A stretch of 43,614 bases of DNA from JBIIUJ01 sp044340025 (GTDB lineage Bacteria > Pseudomonadota > Alphaproteobacteria > Caulobacterales > Aquidulcibacteraceae). Position numbers and translations under genes: made by a program. Below the pieces are notes generated by a model, which saw only the letters and a program-made list of their open reading frames with translations, was not told where the DNA came from and made no database searches. Each line of letters opens with the position of its first letter. The stretch's first letter is position 1. Positions 42,119-43,614 of this stretch are shown one piece after another. The stretch lies in contig JBIIUJ010000006.1 in NCBI GenBank assembly GCA_044340025.1, forward strand, positions 1 to 43,614, in the 5' to 3' direction.

Positions 42119-43084
42119 ATGGACGAGTTTGATCTCATCGCAGCGTATTTCGCGCCGCTGGCGCAAAGCCCCGGCGCTCTCGGCCTTGGCGATGACGTGG
42201 CGGTGCTTCAAACGCGCGGCGAGGTCGTGGTGACGGTCGACGCCCTGGTGGAAGGCGTACACTTTCTTGCCGACGATCCGCTCTCCATGGTGGCGCGCAA
42301 GCTTTTTCGGGTGAATGCATCTGATTTAATCGCCAAGGGCGCTGTGCCGATCGGCGCGCTGCTGACACTCTTCTGGCCGAGCGGACGTCCCACCGAGCAG
42401 ATCGCCCAGTTTGCGGCCGGGCTCGCCGAAGAACAGGAAAACGGGTTCGCCCTCCTCGGCGGTGACACCGTCTCAACCCCTGGGCCCTTCAGCGTCAGCC
42501 TGACCATGATCGGACGGCCTGTCGGGGCGAGGGGGCCTGTGCTGCGTCGTGGGGCGCAGCCGGGCGACGTTCTCGCGGTCACGGGTGTGATTGGCGATGG
42601 TTATCTCGGACTTCAAGCGCGACTGGAACAATTGGGCGGTCTTGCCGCGGAAGATCGCGCAGCGTTATCAATGGCTTATCGCATTCCGCTGCCGCCGTTC
42701 GGCGTGGAGGCGGCAGTCGCTCGCCATGCAACCGCCGCGCTCGATGTCTCGGACGGCCTGATTGCTGACGCGGGTCACCTCGCTGGAAGATCCGGGGTGC
42801 GATTGGAAATCAGGGCGGACGCAGTTCCGCTATCCCCGCCGGCTCGTCGCTGGCTGAATCAGGCCGCCGAGCGCCCCCTGGCGCTTGGGGCTCTGCTGAC
42901 CGGCGGCGATGATTACCAGACGCTTTTCTCCGCTCCAGCCGATGCCATCGAGCGGATGCGTGCGGAGGCTCCCGATGTGGCGATCACTGTGATTGGTCGA
43001 TGCACAACAGGGCAGGGCGTGACTGTTCTGGATGCGGACAACATCGAAATGACGCCGCCCAAGCCAGGCTGGCGCCATTTCTAG
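42119..43084 (+). CDS. thiL: Thiamine-monophosphate kinase
   Basis: A 321-residue ATP-dependent kinase that makes thiamine diphosphate from thiamine monophosphate. Signature parts are GLGDDVAVL with metal-binding Asp (about residue 24), VTVDALVEGVHF, NASDLIAKGA, LLGGDTVSTPGP, ALDVSDGLIADAGHLA and GGDDYQTLF. The ATG is 7 nt after nusB and lacks a clear ribosome site, so coupling is likely. Last gene of the cluster; converges with lexA 18 nt later. Its product is the cofactor of Dxs, also encoded here. Confidence 0.96.
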   Translation: MDEFDLIAAYFAPLAQSPGALGLGDDVAVLQTRGEVVVTVDALVEGVHFLADDPLSMVARKLFRVNASDLIAKGAVPIGALLTLFWPSGRPTEQIAQFAAGLAEEQENGFALLGGDTVSTPGPFSVSLTMIGRPVGARGPVLRRGAQPGDVLAVTGVIGDGYLGLQARLEQLGGLAAEDRAALSMAYRIPLPPFGVEAAVARHATAALDVSDGLIADAGHLAGRSGVRLEIRADAVPLSPPARRWLNQAAERPLALGALLTGGDDYQTLFSAPADAIERMRAEAPDVAITVIGRCTTGQGVTVLDADNIEMTPPKPGWRHF

Positions 43085-43102
43085 CCTGCATCCGCCCCCA
43101 GC

Positions 43103-43614
43103 CTAGTAGCGGCGTACCAAAGCGGCGAGCCGGCCTTGAATCTTCACGCGGTCCGGCCCGAAGATTCTTGTCTCGTATTTCGGATTGGCGGCCTCCAGTG
43201 CGAGGGAACCTCCCCGCTTTCGCAGCCGCTTCAGCGTGGCTTCTTCATCATCCACCAACGCCACCACGATATCGCCGGTCTCTGCGGTGTCCTGACGCTT
43301 CAGGATGACCACATCGCCTTCGAGGATCCCGGCCTCGATCATCGAATCGCCCTTCACTTCCAGCGCGAAGTGATCGCCTGCGCCCATCAGTTCCGGCGGC
43401 GGCGTAATCCGTCCGATCTCGGTCTGAATGGCTGCAATCGGCACCCCGGCCGCGATCCGTCCGAGAATCGGCAGATCATTGGCCGGCGCTGGCCGCGGAA
43501 TATCTGCCGCGCGAGGGTTGACCACGACGCTTGGACGGAAGGCCCGGCCGGGCGCCGGAGCGGGGGGAGTGGCCGCTTCCGGAAGCTTCACCACCTCCAG
43601 CGCCCGGGCGCGGT
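43103..43614 (-). CDS. lexA: LexA repressor, 5' end beyond the window
   Basis: The C-terminal part of the SOS repressor. A Pro/Ala-rich linker leads to the self-cleavage region LPILGRIAAGVPI (Ala-Gly bond), the catalytic Ser in KGDSMIEAGI, and the catalytic Lys in DDEEATLKRLRKRGG, ending in a short basic tail. The reading frame continues through the window edge (RARALEVVKLPE), so the N-terminal helix-turn-helix is outside. Converges with thiL. Confidence 0.95.
   Translation of the reverse strand, partial: RARALEVVKLPEAATPPAPAPGRAFRPSVVVNPRAADIPRPAPANDLPILGRIAAGVPIAAIQTEIGRITPPPELMGAGDHFALEVKGDSMIEAGILEGDVVILKRQDTAETGDIVVALVDDEEATLKRLRKRGGSLALEAANPKYETRIFGPDRVKIQGRLAALVRRY

Noticed and set aside
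1..43614. Mobile element, prophage, CRISPR array or defence island
   Set aside because: No transposase, integrase, phage structural gene, spacer-repeat array or known defence gene was found on reading both strands.

Overview
The window is chromosomal DNA of a GC-rich alphaproteobacterium. Gene content and order point to Caulobacterales of the Maricaulaceae/Hyphomonadaceae type (Maricaulis or Oceanicaulis relatives). This is inferred from the glyA-nrdR-rib-nusB-thiL cluster, the aroQ-accB-accC-aat cluster beside an NDUFA12 homologue, xseB-ispA-dxs, a zinc-less MucR, an LdtR-type MarR regulator and a Cys-poor L36. No phage, IS element, CRISPR array or plasmid gene was seen. Nearly all genes are housekeeping genes, so the unusual material lies inside individual genes.

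Layout. 1-7.1 kb: an Atm1-type ABC exporter with a phosphatidylserine-decarboxylase-like gene, facing an RND efflux pair (permease and adaptor). 7.2-9.3 kb: leuB, an elongator tRNA-Met, rpmJ and a HAD hydrolase. 9.4-12.3 kb: an exported nitroreductase-fold (Acg) protein divergent from a histone-deacetylase-family gene and a histidine phosphatase. 12.3-15.4 kb: xseB-ispA-dxs, the isoprenoid precursor genes, closed by a strong terminator. 15.5-19.5 kb: a DUF2189 membrane protein, a serine/threonine dehydratase and a soluble lytic transglycosylase. 19.6-22.3 kb: dapA-smpB, converging on a bolA-aldo/keto reductase-grxD operon. 22.8-26.9 kb: aspS divergent from rnd, then a secreted pentapeptide-repeat protein. 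27.1-30.1 kb: a 1000-residue NrdJ-like protein. 30.3-34.4 kb: NDUFA12 and DUF2155 genes converging on aroQ-accB-accC-aat. 34.6-36.7 kb: ldtR, a DUF1295 membrane protein, a small conserved protein and mucR. 37.0-43.1 kb: glyA-nrdR-ribD(reductase)-ribE-ribBA-ribH-nusB-thiL, tightly packed and partly overlapping. The window ends inside lexA.

The most striking item is the NrdJ-like gene at 27092-30094. It is colinear with class II (adenosylcobalamin-dependent) ribonucleotide reductase over its whole length and keeps the C-terminal TSCPD domain and zinc finger. The segments that carry the catalytic cysteines and the NxCxE motif are missing or rewritten. Two NrdR-box-like 16-mers, 31 bp apart, lie just upstream of its start, and nrdR itself is 8 kb away. 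It looks like a conserved, NrdR-controlled ribonucleotide-reductase pseudoenzyme.

Two other genes depart clearly from their families. aspS carries an in-frame, AT-rich insertion of about 86 codons inside its GAD domain. The phosphatidylserine decarboxylase homologue has Gly where the self-cleaving, pyruvoyl-forming Ser should be. The rib operon encodes only the reductase half of RibD, and its RibBA has no GTP cyclohydrolase II zinc cysteines, so two early riboflavin steps must be encoded elsewhere. Function statements rest on motifs read by eye; no database search was run.
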